A stretch of 64,000 nucleotides of DNA from Raffaelea ambrosiae (taxonomy: Eukaryota; Ascomycota; Sordariomycetes; Ophiostomatales; Ophiostomataceae): positions 806,001 through 870,000 of the forward strand of contig PCDI01000002.1 of assembly GCA_002778195.1 (NCBI GenBank). The letters are read 5' to 3'. The notes below the pieces were generated by a model that saw nothing but the letters and a program-made list of their open reading frames with translations, was not told the DNA's origin and ran no database searches. Positions 10,585 through 21,924 of the stretch are shown here, piece after piece. Numbering within the stretch: position 1 is the first letter of the stretch; each line of letters starts with the position of its first letter. The translations under genes were made by a program, and so were the position numbers.

Positions 10585-12897
10585 ATGGGCTGCCTGCCGC
10601 CGTGGCTGGCGATCGGGGCCAAAGGCACCATGGTCGTGGCCCTGGCGTTGGGCACCGTGGCGGCCGCCGGCCATCACCTGTTTTACCAGTATCTCGACGG
10701 GCAGCAGGCGTCGGGGGTCCCGTACCGCCTCGTCGCGTCGCTCAGCGTCAACGGGCAGCAGATCAGCCTGGCCACGGGCGCCGTCTTCGCGGCGCTGGCC
10801 AAGGCCGCCTACGGGCTGGCGGCCAGCACGGCGCAGGAGCAGACGGCGTGGCGCACGATCCGGCGGCCCGGCCGGGCCACGCCGCTCGCCGCGGTCGACG
10901 GCCTGCTGCAGGCGACGAGCAATGCGGTGGTCCTCGCGCACCCCAGCCTGTGGGCGCGGGGCGCGCTGTCGATGGCGCTGGCCGCGCTGTCGTGGCTGCT
11001 GGCCGTGGCCTTTGTGCTGCCGGCGTCGACGCTGACGGTGCAGTCGCGGGCGCATCCGTCCCGCGCGCGGCTGCACGTGCCGCGCATCGACTTTCTCAGC
11101 ATGAACTTTGCCGACGTCGACGGGGTGGTGTCGACCGCCCCCGACTACCGCTACGACGGCCCGCAGTATGGCGTGCAGACGGCCGTGGCCGGCGCCCTGA
11201 CCCAGGCGAACATCCTGCCGATCGCGCCGCCGCACCCCAACGCCAGCTGGTCGCTGGACTTTGTCGGCCCGGCGCTGTCCTGCGGCCCGGTGGATGCGGA
11301 CCTGCGGGCCAAACTGCCCGGCCACATTGACCTCTACCAGCAGCGCCGGGACTGCGCCACGGCCTTTGGGTATCTGTGCTGGACGTCGACCACGCCGGGG
11401 CAAGACCCGCTGCCCTTTGCCGGCAACAGCTGCGCGCTGAACTCGCCCAGCGTCGGGCTGGGGCCGGCCGCGGAGCTCGGCGCGGCGCCGCTGAGCCTCT
11501 ATGTGGCGGCGCTGCCCAGCTATGACAGCCCGGCGCTCACGGTCTACCACACCATCAACCAGACGAGCCGGGTAGCCAACATGACCGCCGTGGGCTGCAC
11601 GCTGCAGAACGCGTCGTACACGGCGCAGTTCCGCTATGTGGACGGCCAGCAGACGGTGTCCGTCCAGCGGGGACACGCGGTCTACAACAATGTGTCCTAT
11701 CTCGCGGGCGTGGCGGGTGCCATTCTTCTGAACGCGTCCTATGGCAACGGCACGGTGATCCCGGACCAGTTCAACACGTCCCTGGTGGCGAACTTTGCGT
11801 ACCAGGCGGTGATGAACATGTTCAACACGTTTCTGCTGGGGTCGATTGGCCAGGAGCTGGCGGGCAATTTGCTGGTCGATACGAGAATGGCGACGACGGC
11901 GCTGATCAATACCAAGGTGTGTGTGTGTGTGTGTGTGTTTTTGGTTGCGTGCACCATTTTCGGGCTGTTGTTTTGCTGACTCTTTTTTTTTCTTTTTTTC
12001 TTTTTTTTTTTGGTGGACAGGAGCTGAGTTTTCTATACGACAACATCGTGGACCGGAACTCCTTGGCGACGCCGTTGGCTGGACTGCCCAGTTCGAGCTG
12101 GAACGGGTTGTCGGTGGTCAGGCGGGGGACGTACTCGCAATCGATGGTGGAGGTGCTGGAGGAGATGTTTACCAATGCGACTGTGTCTCTGATGAGTTCC
12201 GAGCTTCTCAAGTAAGTGAAAGAATCGAGTGAGCGAGGAAAAGAAAATCGAGTGAGCGAAGCGAGCGAGGAAAAGAAAAAGAAAGAAAGAAAAGAATCGA
12301 GTGAGCGAAGCGAGCGAGGAAAAGAAAAAGAAAGAAAGAAAAGAATCGAGTGAGCGAAGCGAGCGAGGAAAAGAAAAAGAAAAGAATCGAGTGAGCGAAG
12401 CGAGCGAGGAAAAGAAAAAGAAAAGAATCGAGTGAGCGAAGCGAGCGAGGAAAAAAAGAAAGAAAAGAAACTGACGTTTCCTCAGCCCCAACTATTCCTC
12501 GCCCTACGCGCCCGGCCCGGTCAGCGTCACCCTCACGCCCTACTACAACACGTACGTCTACGCCCGTGCCATCCTGCTGGCCTCCTACGGCGTCGCCGCC
12601 GCCTTTGCCCTGCTCAGCGTCGGCTGCGGCCTGTGGTCCGCGCTCGCGCACCAGGCCACCTATTCGACCAAGTTCTCCACGATTCTGCGCATGGCCCCCC
12701 GCCTCGAGCTGTCGGCGCCCCTGCTCCCCCGAGACATGGGCGGCGAGGATCCCACGCCCGACGACGTGAACGAGACGGAGGTGCGGTTCCCCCGGGCCAA
12801 CAAGGCGTACGAGGCCCTGTCGGACGGGCGGTCCGAGGAGTCGACGTTCCAGGCCGCTAAGCACGTGGCGGGACGCGTGACAAAAGGGCAGCCGTGA
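10585..12897 (+). CDS. fungal polytopic membrane protein with large glycosylated luminal/extracellular domain
   Basis: 644 aa in three exons: 10585..11916, 12021..12211, 12486..12897. The start is the ATG in context CGCCATGG. Hydrophobic segments lie near residues 8-32 (with AGHHLFYQYL), about 55-75, and 130-152, followed by TLTVQSRAH and then about 380 polar residues with many NxS/T sequons (NAS, NMT, NVS, NTS, NAT). A last membrane helix is at about 536-560, then a charged cytosolic tail. The layout (AxGHHxFY, W near the second helix, TLTV after the third) matches a common ascomycete membrane family often annotated only as hypothetical or as 'formylmethionine deformylase-like'; I infer no enzymatic activity. 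Intron 1 has a (GT)n tract and long T runs; intron 2 (274 nt) is filled with a minisatellite carrying repeated donor-like GTGAGC sites. Confidence 0.8.
11917..12020 (+). repeat. (GT)n and poly-T intron
   Basis: Intron 1 of the membrane-protein gene. It begins with a GTGTGTGT run that doubles as the donor and continues into T-rich sequence before the GGACAG acceptor. Confidence 0.8.
12224..12475 (+). repeat. 40-49 bp minisatellite within an intron
   Basis: About six tandem purine-rich units, each containing AATCGAGTGAGCGAAGCG followed by a GAAAAG tract, with spacings of about 49 then 40 bp. Every unit contains GTGAGC, a passable 5' splice site. It fills the intron at 12212-12485. Confidence 0.85.
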
Positions 12898-13719
12898 GAT
12901 GTTGATAGTCGTGCCACGGTCGTTTCTGCGACCACACCATGGCACCTTTGGCCCGTCGAATACCATTTTGCCGTTATGATTTGATTTAATTTGATTTGAT
13001 TGGTTCGGTCTGGTTTGGTTTTGGACTTGTTCTTGCTTTTTTCTCGTCTTGTCTTCTTCTTTTTCTTGTTATTTACATCTTTTCTCGCCTTTCTCGTCTT
13101 TCTCGTTGACCACATAAATGACCGGCTCATTCCATGGCTGGCCCCCAAGTTCCATCCCGGCCAGGCACAGCCCCTTCTTCCGATGCGAACGGCACGTCGC
13201 AAGTGCTCTCGGGAAGGGACTGCGAGGCCATCGGAATGGACCTTCGGCAGTGTCGACAGCCAATCAGGACGAGACCGTGTCGTCTGTGCTCGCCTGGCCC
13301 CCTCTGCACCCATGTCTTCCCTTCAGCCTCTCCAATCAGAGCAAGTCGCCACCCCGTGTCGAGACCATCCCCCCCTATGTCCGCTTTTCGCCTCGGGGAT
13401 TAGAGGATGTGGTTCTGCTGTTCCTCCGGCGGAGAAGGTGGGGACACCGCTCTGTGCGTCCCCGTGGAGTGATGCGCGCAAAGCCAATGGCGGTGCTTCA
13501 GGGCAGGCGTAGACTGCGGAGAAGGCGAGGCGGGCCAAAGACACGCCTGGGGAAGCTGGGGAATCTGGAGAACCAGGGAAGCCAGACAGGGGTCGACACA
13601 AAAAGGCCGGGGCGCCCGTGATGAGAGAGAAGGCATATATATATATATATATATATATATTTCTTTCTTCTCTGCTCTTTCTATTGTTCGCTAGTCCATA
13701 CCAGTCCATACACACAAAC
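12898..13719. other. intergenic, promoter of the 12-TM MFS gene
   Basis: 822 bases. The first 200 are T/GA-rich 3'-UTR-like sequence. The last 85 contain an (AT)n tract at about 13636-13661, followed by a pyrimidine-rich stretch before the ATG, consistent with a core promoter and leader. No supported gene is present. Confidence 0.5.
13636..13661. repeat. (AT)n microsatellite
   Basis: Uninterrupted AT dinucleotides about 60-85 bp upstream of the MFS start codon, where they may serve as a TATA element. Confidence 0.85.
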
Positions 13720-15399
13720 ATGTCCGACAACACAGAACGAGCCGTGTCTTTCCAGGAGGAAGTCAAGACGACGCCCTCGCACAAGGACGAGCCCCCGCCG
13801 CCTCCTGACCGCGACCACGAGATCGGCCCGGCGGTCGACATCCGCGCCATCCCGCCCGAGCATCGGGCCTTTCTGCTGCAGTGCCACGGCACGGTCGACC
13901 TCGACCCCGTCCCGTCCATGGACCCTGCGGATCCGCTGAACTGGCCCAAACGGAAGGCAAGTACACAGGCCGTCGTCTCCTTGCCCTGCAGTCCCCCCCC
14001 TAACACCCCCCCCCTTTTCAGAAAGTCGTCAACCTCGCGCTCGTCGCCTTCCACGCCATGATGGCCACCTTCTCGTCCGCGGCCATCCAGTCGTGCTTCG
14101 ACAACATCGCGGCCGACCTCGGCGTCAGCGTCCAGCGGGCCAGCTACCTGTCCTCGCTCTACATTGTCGTCCTGGGCGTCGCGCCGCTGGTGTGGTGCCC
14201 GGTCTCGCAGGTCTACGGCCGCCGGCCCGTCTTTCTGCTGTCGCTCGTGGGCAGCTGCGTGTGCAACGTGGGCTGCGCCGTCAGCCGCCGCTACGCGACC
14301 ATGGGCCTGTGCCGGGCGCTGGCCAGCTTCTGCATCTCGCCGGCGCTGTCCATTGGCAGCGGCGTCGTCTCGGAGACCTTTTTCAAGCGCGACCGCGGCT
14401 ACTACATGGGCCTCTGGACCATGATGGTGACGCTGGGCGTGCCGGTCGCGCCCTTTCTCTTTGGCTTTGTGGCCCTGCGGGTGGACTACCGCTGGATCTA
14501 CTGGGTGTTGGCCATGGTACGTTTGCCCCGTGGAACTTGTTGGCTTCTTGTTGTTGGCTTCTTGTCCAGGACTTGTTGGCTTCTTGTACTGACTCCTCCA
14601 GACCAACGGAGCCCAGTTTGGCCTGTACCTGGTCTTCGGCCCCGAGACGCGCTACCTCCCCGGCCCGCGCCCGGCCGCCGCCGCCAGCTCTTCCTTCCGC
14701 GCCCGCTTCCTGACCTTCCGCCGCATCGACCCGGCCCCGCTGGCCGTGCTCGACTTTGTGCGCCCCCTGCTCCTGGCGGGGCGCCCCTGTGTCGCCGTGC
14801 CGGCCGCGGCGCTGGCCATGGTCTTTCTCTGGGGCAGCGTGATGCCGTCCATCGAGATCCCGCAGCTGTTCGCGGCCCAGTTCGGCTTCAACACCCAGCA
14901 GCTCGGCCTGCAGAACCTGGCCCTCGTGGTCGGGACCCTGCTGGGCGAGCCGATCGGCGGGCCGGCCTCGGACGCCTGGATGCGGAGAAGGCGTGGCGGC
15001 CCCCCCGAGCACCGGCTGTGGGCGAGCTACGCGGGCTACCTCCTGACCATGGCCGGCCTGGTCGTCTTCCTGGTGCAGCAGGCGCGCGCGGGCCCGACGT
15101 GGAACGTGACGCCGCTGGTGGGCGTGGCGGTGGCGGCGGCCGGCAACCAGATCGTGACGACGGTGCTGATGACGTACGCGGTGGACTGCTACCGCGCCGA
15201 GGCGGACAACGTGGGCGTGTACATGACCCTGGTGCGGTTCCTCTGGGGCTTCCTCGGCCCCTTTTGGTTCCCGCAAATGCTGGCCCACGTGGGCCTGGTC
15301 CCGAGCATCGGCGTGACGCTGGCCCTGGTCGTCGCCGTGTCGGTGGTGCCCACGTGTGTGGTGCAGCGGTGCGGCCGGCGATGGCGGGGCCACACGTAG
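13720..15399 (+). CDS. MFS transporter, 12-TM DHA1 type
   Basis: Plasma-membrane facilitator of 509 aa, the usual size for the group. Exons: 13720..13956, 14022..14516, 14602..15399. The N-terminal cytosolic segment ends in DPLNWPKRK, followed by KVVNLALVAFHAMM at the next exon. That junction requires a GC-AG intron (AAG|GCAAGT..TTTTCAG, branch CTAAC); the nearby GT donor breaks the frame. Later blocks are CPVSQVYGRRP (motif A), ETFFKRDRGYYMGLWTMM, and a second half with six more helices (EPIGGPASD, VDCYRAEADNVGVYM). The second intron (85 nt) contains tandem TTGTTGGCTTCTTG copies. Similar proteins export polyamines, fluconazole-like drugs or metabolites, but the substrate here is unknown. Confidence 0.9.
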
Positions 15400-16449
15400 T
15401 CGGTAGGGGATCGCGGGCCACACGTAATCGGTAGTTCACTAGGTGGCTCAGGAGGATCGAACGCCGGCCCCAGGATCCGTCTTGTGTGGGTGACGACGCG
15501 TCGCGCAGAAGGATCCGAGGGCACGGGTGGAAGATAAGCAGGGCCTGGCAGCCATACCAGGGTTGCCTGATCCTTATCCAAAGCAAGGCTGTGCTGTTGC
15601 AATCTCGCGCGATCAGATAAGGAGATCCCGCGTCGTGGCACCGGCTACCCGAAAACGGTGGCCTGGCCCTGGCATAAGGCTGCGCCTGGGCCGCATCCGA
15701 CTGTGCGATATCGCAACGCGGACGAACCGGCTGGTCGGTGTGACAAGCGCTGAAATACGGATATACGCAGCACTGGCGTAGCAAGAAACGTGGGCACGCC
15801 AATGGGGCCGTGGAAGTACGGATACTTTGTTTTCTTTTGTTGTCTTCTTTTTTTTGGGTTTTTTTTTTGGTTTGTTTTTTTTTTGGTTGCGCAGCCAGAT
15901 GCATCGATGGAGGGCGTGTGGCGGGTATCTGGAACAGGGGAGGCAGAGGTTATCTGGCTGGGACGGGGGGTATCTCAAACGGTGACGGTGTCCGAGGTTG
16001 AGGCGCAGACTGTGCGGGGCGTGTTTTGCCGTCTACACGGCCTACACGGCCTAATTGGCCCCAACGGTCCAAACGGTCCTAGTTCTGGGCTTGGGGACTC
16101 GCCATCTTACGATCCCTGGGCCGCCATACCAAACTGGCCCGTCCATGGTCGCCCAGTCTGGCTTGCACAGCAACCTCGTTTGGTCTTAGCGGTCGGGCCT
16201 GGCGATAAGGGGAGGAGGCCAGAGCCAAGGCGGCCCAGGATAAGAGACGGTACACCGTAGTCATAATAGTTTGTCCTGGGAAAGATCCCCCGTGCCTCGC
16301 GACCATTCGTTCTTTTGGAATTGTTTCCGAGTCAATTGATCGGCCATTCTGCGCGGCAAACAAAGTTGTTGCGACTTGCACGGTGACTTCTGAACGAGCC
16401 AAAGAGACCACTCAAAAGAAAGAAAGAAAAACCCCAAAAACGGCATCCC
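15400..16449. other. intergenic, promoter of the amino-acid permease
   Basis: 1.05 kb. It contains T-rich runs at 15830-15890 and short imperfect repeats near 16033-16080 (CTACACGGC and AACGGTCC pairs). No supported gene was found. Confidence 0.5.
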
Positions 16450-18063
16450 ATGGAGAAATCACCACTCGGCGACGGCATTGAGCCGGTCGTCGTCAACAGC
16501 AACGCGCCCAGCATGAAGGAGGAGATCCAAGGACACCACGAGGTGTTCAGCGATGCCGAGGGCGCGGTCAATTTCCGGACCGTTGGCTGGAAGCGCGCCA
16601 CGGTCATCTTCCTCAAGATCCAGTTTGCCATGAGCATTCTCAGCGTGCCCGGATCGCTGGCCACGCTGGGGGCCGTCGGCGGTGCCCTGTCCATTGTCGG
16701 CTGGGAAGTTCTCAACACCTGTGCGTCTCGCAGAAAAAAAGAAGGAAAAACAGAGGAAGATGGAAGGGGAAAAAAAAAGAACAACGAACGAAGAACAAGA
16801 ACCTTGTGCTGACCATCCAGACACGGCCATCATCCTCGGCGACTTTCGCAACCGCCATCCCGAGTGCCACAGTACGTGTCCCCTCTTCCCCCGCGTTCTT
16901 GCCTTCTCTTCCTTCGTTTCGCACCGCTGACGGTCAGCCCTCGCGGACATGTGCGGCCTCATGTGGGGCCGGGTCGGCAAGGAGCTCGTCGGCCTGCAGA
17001 TCCTCGTCGCCCAGGTGCTCATCACGGCGGCCGGCATCGTGTCGTGCTCGACCGCCTTCAACGCGCTGTCCGAGCACGGCGCCTGCACGGTGTGGTTTTC
17101 GTTTGTGTCGGCCGTCCTGATCACGCTGTTCTCGTCGGTGCGCACGTTTTCCAAGCTGGGCTGGCTGACGTGGTTCGGCTTCGTCACCTTCTTCATCGCC
17201 GTGTTCATATTCGTCGTCGCCGTCACGCAGCAGGACCGCCCGGCCGCGGCGCCGGCCACGGGGCCGTACGAGCTCGGGTGGGTGTCGATTGCGCACCCGG
17301 GCTTCGTGGCGGGCATCCTGGCCAGCGCCAACATCTTCATCAGCGGCAGCGGCTCGTCCATGTACCTGCCGGTGCTGTCGGAGATGAAGCGGCCGCAGGA
17401 CTACCGGCGCGCCACGCTGGTGGCCGGCGTGCTCGTGGGCGCCATGTACCTGGCCTTCTCGCTGGTCATCTACCGCTGGTGCGGCGTGTGGCTGACGACG
17501 CCCGCCTTTGGCAGCGCCGGCACGCTCTTCAAGAAGATCTCGTACGGCATCTCGCTGCCCGGCCTGGTCATCGGCGTCGGCATCTACCAGCACGTCGCCG
17601 CCAAGTACCTGTTTGTGCGCATCCTGCGCAGCTCCCGCCACCTGCAGGCCAACACCGCCGTGCACTGGGGCACCTGGCTGGGCGGCAACCTCGTCCTGGG
17701 CATCCTGGGCTTCATCATCGCCGAGGCCGTGCCCATCCTGAACTACCTGCTGGGCCTGGCCGGGTCCATCTGCTTTGCGCCGTTCAGCCTCGTCTTTCCG
17801 GCCATGCTGTGGATGTACGACTTCCAGGCCAAGCTGCACGGGACCGCGGCCGACAAGGCCTTGTACCTGTTCCATGTCTTTATTGTGCTGGTCGGACTGT
17901 TCATGGTCGTTGGTGGAACGTACGTTCTCTCTCTCTCTCTTTTACTGGTTTCTTTACTGACATTTCCAGATACGGCGTGGCGGAGTCGATCAAGCAGGCG
18001 TATGCGGATGGCCTCATCAGCAAGGTCTTTGATTGTGCCGACAACTCGGGAACGATCTCATAG
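16450..18063 (+). CDS. neutral amino-acid permease, AAAP family (mtr-like)
   Basis: Membrane permease of 465 aa. Exons: 16450..16720, 16821..16871 (51 nt), 16938..17919, 17970..18063. The N-terminal block DAEGAVNFRTVGWKRATVIFL, then SVPGSLATLGAVGGALSIVGW, LGDFRNRHPECHTLADMCG, and FNALSEHGACTVWF closely follow the layout of Neurospora mtr (N-system neutral/aromatic amino-acid transporter); this comparison is from memory of the family. Eleven hydrophobic helices can be drawn. The tiny exon 2 encodes YTAIILGDFRNRHPECH. The final exon is fixed by the junction VVGGT-YGVAES and ends in a short tail. It is likely a proton-coupled uptake system at the plasma membrane. No regulatory site was recognised. 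Confidence 0.9.
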
Positions 18064-18255
18064 GGGAGTAGCAAGAAGTAGCAGTCGTCATTGTGTCTAG
18101 ACCAGCAGCTCTGACTATCTAGCGCATAGTTGCTGGTTTCCACTCAAAAAATCAATCACTTTTTTTCTCGCTTCGTTCTTTTTCTTTTTCTTTGTCTCAT
18201 GTTCTTATTTTGTGAACAATTCTTTGTCGTGATTCGTGCCCCCATCTACCCACAT

Positions 18256-19088
18256 CTACAACAGAAAGTTGTCGAACCAGGCGACCGCCTGCCGGAAGGC
18301 CTGCTCCTTGGCATACTTCTCCAGCTTGGCCGACAGGTTGCCGCGCACGGCAAAGCCGTGCACCACGCCCGCGTACAGGTTGATCTGGTAGGGCTGCTTG
18401 GTCTGGACCAAGATCTCCTCCGACTTGTGGCGCTTGTCCGCCGGGAAGATGGTGTCGGTCTCGGCAGCGGCAATGGACAGCGGGCCCGTGATGGCGGCCA
18501 GCTCGTCCTCGGTGACAAACGACGGGTGGGCCACGAAGCCGACCTTGATGCCGTCCTGGTAGTGGCGCACGACGTACTTGGCCCCGAAGCAGTAGCCGAC
18601 GGCGCCGATGCTCGTGATGCCCTGTTCTTCTTGGAGGTACTGGATGCCCGCCCGCACCACCGGGTCGACGTGCTCGGCGGTGTGCGGGTTCGTGCCGTCG
18701 GAGCCCTTGGCCAGCCAGTGGGCAAAGTCAAAGTCGCCGCCGCGGTTGAGCGGGACGGGGTCGCCGTTGAACTGGTCGACGACGAGCGTCAGGTAGCCCT
18801 CCTTGGCAAAGGCGTCGGCCAGCAGGCGGCTGTTGGCGTAGATGCCGATGACGTCGGGCAGGAACAGGAGGCCGGCATGCTTGTGCTCGGCGCCGGCCGG
18901 CGGCGTGGCCAGGTAGGCCTGGATGCCGCCGGCAATGGCCAGGTCTTTGCCGGCCGGGTCGCCTCTGGAAGAAAATCGTTTCGAATCAATCATCCTGTCA
19001 CGGTTGCCACAGAGCGTCTCCACGTGGACGCCACTTACTCGTGGAGGTGGCCCAAGGCGCAGCACGCAGCAGGGGGATTCGAGGCCAT
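18256..19088 (-). CDS. dienelactone hydrolase family protein
   Basis: Soluble alpha/beta-hydrolase, 252 aa, standard length. Exons 19088..19039 and 18964..18256; the 74-nt intron has GTAAGT and TTCCAG, giving the N-terminus MASNPPAACCALGHLHEGDP, a recurrent opening of fungal homologues. The catalytic triad expected for the family is visible: Cys142 in GYCFGAKY, Asp187 in AETDTIFPAD and His219 in VVHGFAVRG. Bacterial relatives open dienelactones in aromatic degradation; the fungal enzymes have uncertain substrates. The gene is convergent with the amino-acid permease (193 bp between stops) and has a TATA-like CTATAAG about 110 nt upstream. Confidence 0.93.
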
Positions 19089-20431
19089 GATGGTGGATGC
19101 TGGCGTTCTGTGTTGATCGATGTGAGCTGGAATAGAACCGTACCGAAATGGGAGACGCGGCAGGTTGGACAACGGTGGCGAATGTGTCCATGCGGTACTT
19201 ATAGGGAGCACGACATCTACGGGGTTTTATTTTTTTTTTTTTTTTGCCGGGCAACACCCGCTGCGTCTACATGCTCGTCTATGTTGGGGGGGCTTTGTCA
19301 TCACGCTGGATAGTATTCGTGGCCTACAGAAAAGGCGGCACATGCGAAACCAGAGCGAAGGATGCGGCAAGAAAAGGAGGCAGGGAGCCGGGAAAACTAC
19401 TCATGGGGTGCATAGGGTGGACTTTCGTTTCATGGCCGAGAGTTTGCGGGTTGACACCGGTCTGCCGGGTTGGCTGCTGTGAAGCTCTTTGGAGGGGGCA
19501 AAATGCGGGGTTTCATGCTGGCCGATCACGACCCGACTGTTGCGGTGGTGTCATGGATCCGTCGCAAGCTGGGACGCCATCGAGAGGCGAATGCGCTGCA
19601 CCTGTCATCTTGCTGTCTGGAGTCTAAAGAAGAGGGAAGTATAGTTTCTCTGGCCCAATGGGAGGGAGAACGAGGACAACAAGATCAATTCAGAATCATG
19701 TCTTGGAATCGAGTCACGTGATACATTCCCTGCTAGAGAGCTTCGCCTCACAGGAGACGCCCGGCAGACAAAACGCACCTTTGCAGCCTGCGTTCTGGCT
19801 CGATTGGAACGTATATCTGGTATCCGCGGACCACGCGACCGTGAACGCGAGCTGCTGGCGCTCGTCGCTGGTACGGGCTGGCAGGGCCTACGCGTAGCCA
19901 CCCGTCTAATCGGAGCACAGTGCGGGGTGGTACTGGGAGATTTCGCGCGCTCCCTTCGCCGCTCTCGTGGCGGCAGAGTGCGCTATCCGAGGCCACAGAC
20001 GCCCGCCAGCGATGTGGCTGGCGCAAGCTATCCGATCCTGGGCAGGGAGCTATCCCAGCCAGTGATAGCCCCGCCAAACTAATCGGACAGAGCTCAGAAA
20101 CGGAGTCTGGTGGTGGGCTTTAGCACCTGTCGCCAGCCACCGCGAGTAGTATCTGACGAGTCGGCCGGCAGTAGACAAAGGGCGCGGATTGGCCGCTTAG
20201 CTCCGGCGCTTTGTCGATATCCGTGGTCTTTTTTCATAAAAACAGTCGGTCTGCCCTGCGCGGGTGTGGAACGGGTCATCTGCATTGGGGCGATCCAGAT
20301 AGTCAACTACACCCTGCCAGACTGACCAGGGTCGGCCAAGATTGAACGTCACTAAGGAGGCCAGAGACTGCAAGTCGCGAACCTCGCCCAACGCAAACCA
20401 ACCCCACCAAACTCACACCACTCGCCCCATC
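19089..20431. other. divergent promoter region
   Basis: 1.34 kb between the head-to-head dienelactone hydrolase (-) and SnoaL/DLH-like (+) genes. The divergent pair of related hydrolase genes may share control elements. No coding sequence is recognised. Confidence 0.5.
19198..19204 (-). promoter_or_regulatory. TATA-like element of the dienelactone hydrolase gene
   Basis: Minus strand reads CTATAAG about 110 nt before the ATG at 19088. Confidence 0.4.
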
Positions 20432-21741
20432 ATGTATACCCCCAGCTCCGAGCCACCCCGGCCGCTGCCCGTGGTGAAGCTGACGGCCGTCGAGCCCGGC
20501 GTCACGCTGCTGGCGCCGCTGTCGCGCCGCGGCCACGGCCCGGGCATCCTGCTGCTGACCGGCGACTCGGCCGAGGTCACCAGCATCCACGACGGCGTGC
20601 CGGCGCCGTCGATCAAGTGGGCCGAGGAGGGCTACGCCGTCCTCGAGATCCAGGCGTCGGCGCTGGCCGCGGGGGACGCGGCGCGGCTGCTGGCGGCCGG
20701 GCTGGCGGCCCTCGGCACGTGCGACCAGTGCGACGCCGCCGACAAAGTCGGCCTGGTCGTCTACGAGCCGGCGTCCTGGCTGCGCGTGCGGCCCGTACTG
20801 GCGGCGATCCCGGCGGTCGTGGCCGCCGTGGTCTATGCCGACGTGGGCGCCGACCTGCAGCTGGCGGACAGCCCCGTCCCCGTGCAGACGCACTGGGCCG
20901 GCCAGCTGCCGGGGCTGCCGACGCGCACGGCGGCGCTGACCGAGTATGCGTACACGACGCAGACGACGTACCGGTTTGCGGCGCCGTTTGCGGCGGCGTT
21001 CCACTACGCGGACGAGGCGGTGTCGCACACGCGCAACCTGACCTTTCTCAAGCCCAAGGTGGGCGGCCCCTACTTTGACCTGGAGGCCATCTGGGAGGAG
21101 CACACGTGGTACGAGTTCGGGGACCGGTCGGTCGAGCACACCATGGCCACCATGGTGCAGGAGCCCTACGTGAACCACATCCCGACCATCACCGGCGGCA
21201 TCGGCCGCGCCAACCTGACCAACTTTTACCGCGACCACTTTATCTTTTCCAACCCGGACGACGCCGTGCTCGAGCTCGTCAGCCGGACCATCGGCATCGA
21301 CCGCGTCGTCGACGAGTTTGTGTACTGCTGCACGCACGCGCGCGCCATTGACTGGCTGTGAGAACCCCCCCCCCTGCCCCTCGATAGATGGAAGCCCGTC
21401 CATGCCATCCTGTGCCATCCGACTGACCGACCAGATGCCCCGGCGTCCCCCCCACCGGCAAGAAGATCGAGGTCCCCATGTACGCCGTCGTCAACATCCG
21501 CGGCGACCGGCTCTACCACGAGCACATCGCCTGGGACCAGGGCACCGTGCTGCGCCAGCTGGGCCTGCTGCCCGCGTACCTGCCGTACCCGTACGCCCTC
21601 CCGGACGGCCGCACCGCCGCCCCCGGCAAGTCGTTTGCGTACCGCCTGCCCGTGGACGGCCCCAACACGGCCCACAAGATCCGCGAGAAGAATGCGGTCG
21701 ACTCGAATGCCATGCTGGCGTACGATGTCAAGGAAGTATGA
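20432..21741 (+). CDS. degenerate DLH domain fused to SnoaL-like domain
   Basis: 410 aa, exons 20432..21357 and 21435..21741; the 77-nt intron (GTGAGA..CCAG) restores DWLCPGVPPTGKKIEVPM. The first 150 residues have a dienelactone-hydrolase-like pattern (GPGILLLTGDS, KWAEEGYAVLEIQ), but the expected nucleophile elbow G-x-C-x-G reads VGLVVYEP, so it is probably not a hydrolase. Residues from about 170 on match the large SnoaL-like/NTF2-fold region that follows DLH domains in fungi: EEHTWYEFGDRSVEHTMATM, PTITGGIGR, NFYRDHFIF, then GDRLYHEHIAWDQGTVLRQLGLLP. In known fungal homologues this half is annotated as carboxymethylenebutenolidase-related or SnoaL polyketide-cyclase-like. Substrate unknown; cytosolic, no signal peptide. 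Confidence 0.85.
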
Positions 21742-21924
21742 GGGCGGCGCAGGCACGGGGGGGGTGCGTCTGTATGTATATGTTGTAGAATGGAAATGCG
21801 CACAATGGATTCTTCTTGTGACAATACGATCCAACCATGTGAATTTGTGGTATGCTGCTTCTGTTGTCTCGACAGACTGTTCTATGTACTTGCTACGGCC
21901 TGGCCACGGCGCGGGTCCCGTTGT

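Noticed and set aside
9622..11676. 684-codon minus-strand frame
   Set aside because: Antisense of the membrane-protein gene, Arg/Gly-rich, crosses intergenic sequence and an A/T-rich run with no family pattern.
12961..13010. TTTGATTTGATTGGTT-like runs as an origin or regulatory array
   Set aside because: Short A/T-rich 3'-UTR-like sequence with no conserved spacing; no basis for a specific function.
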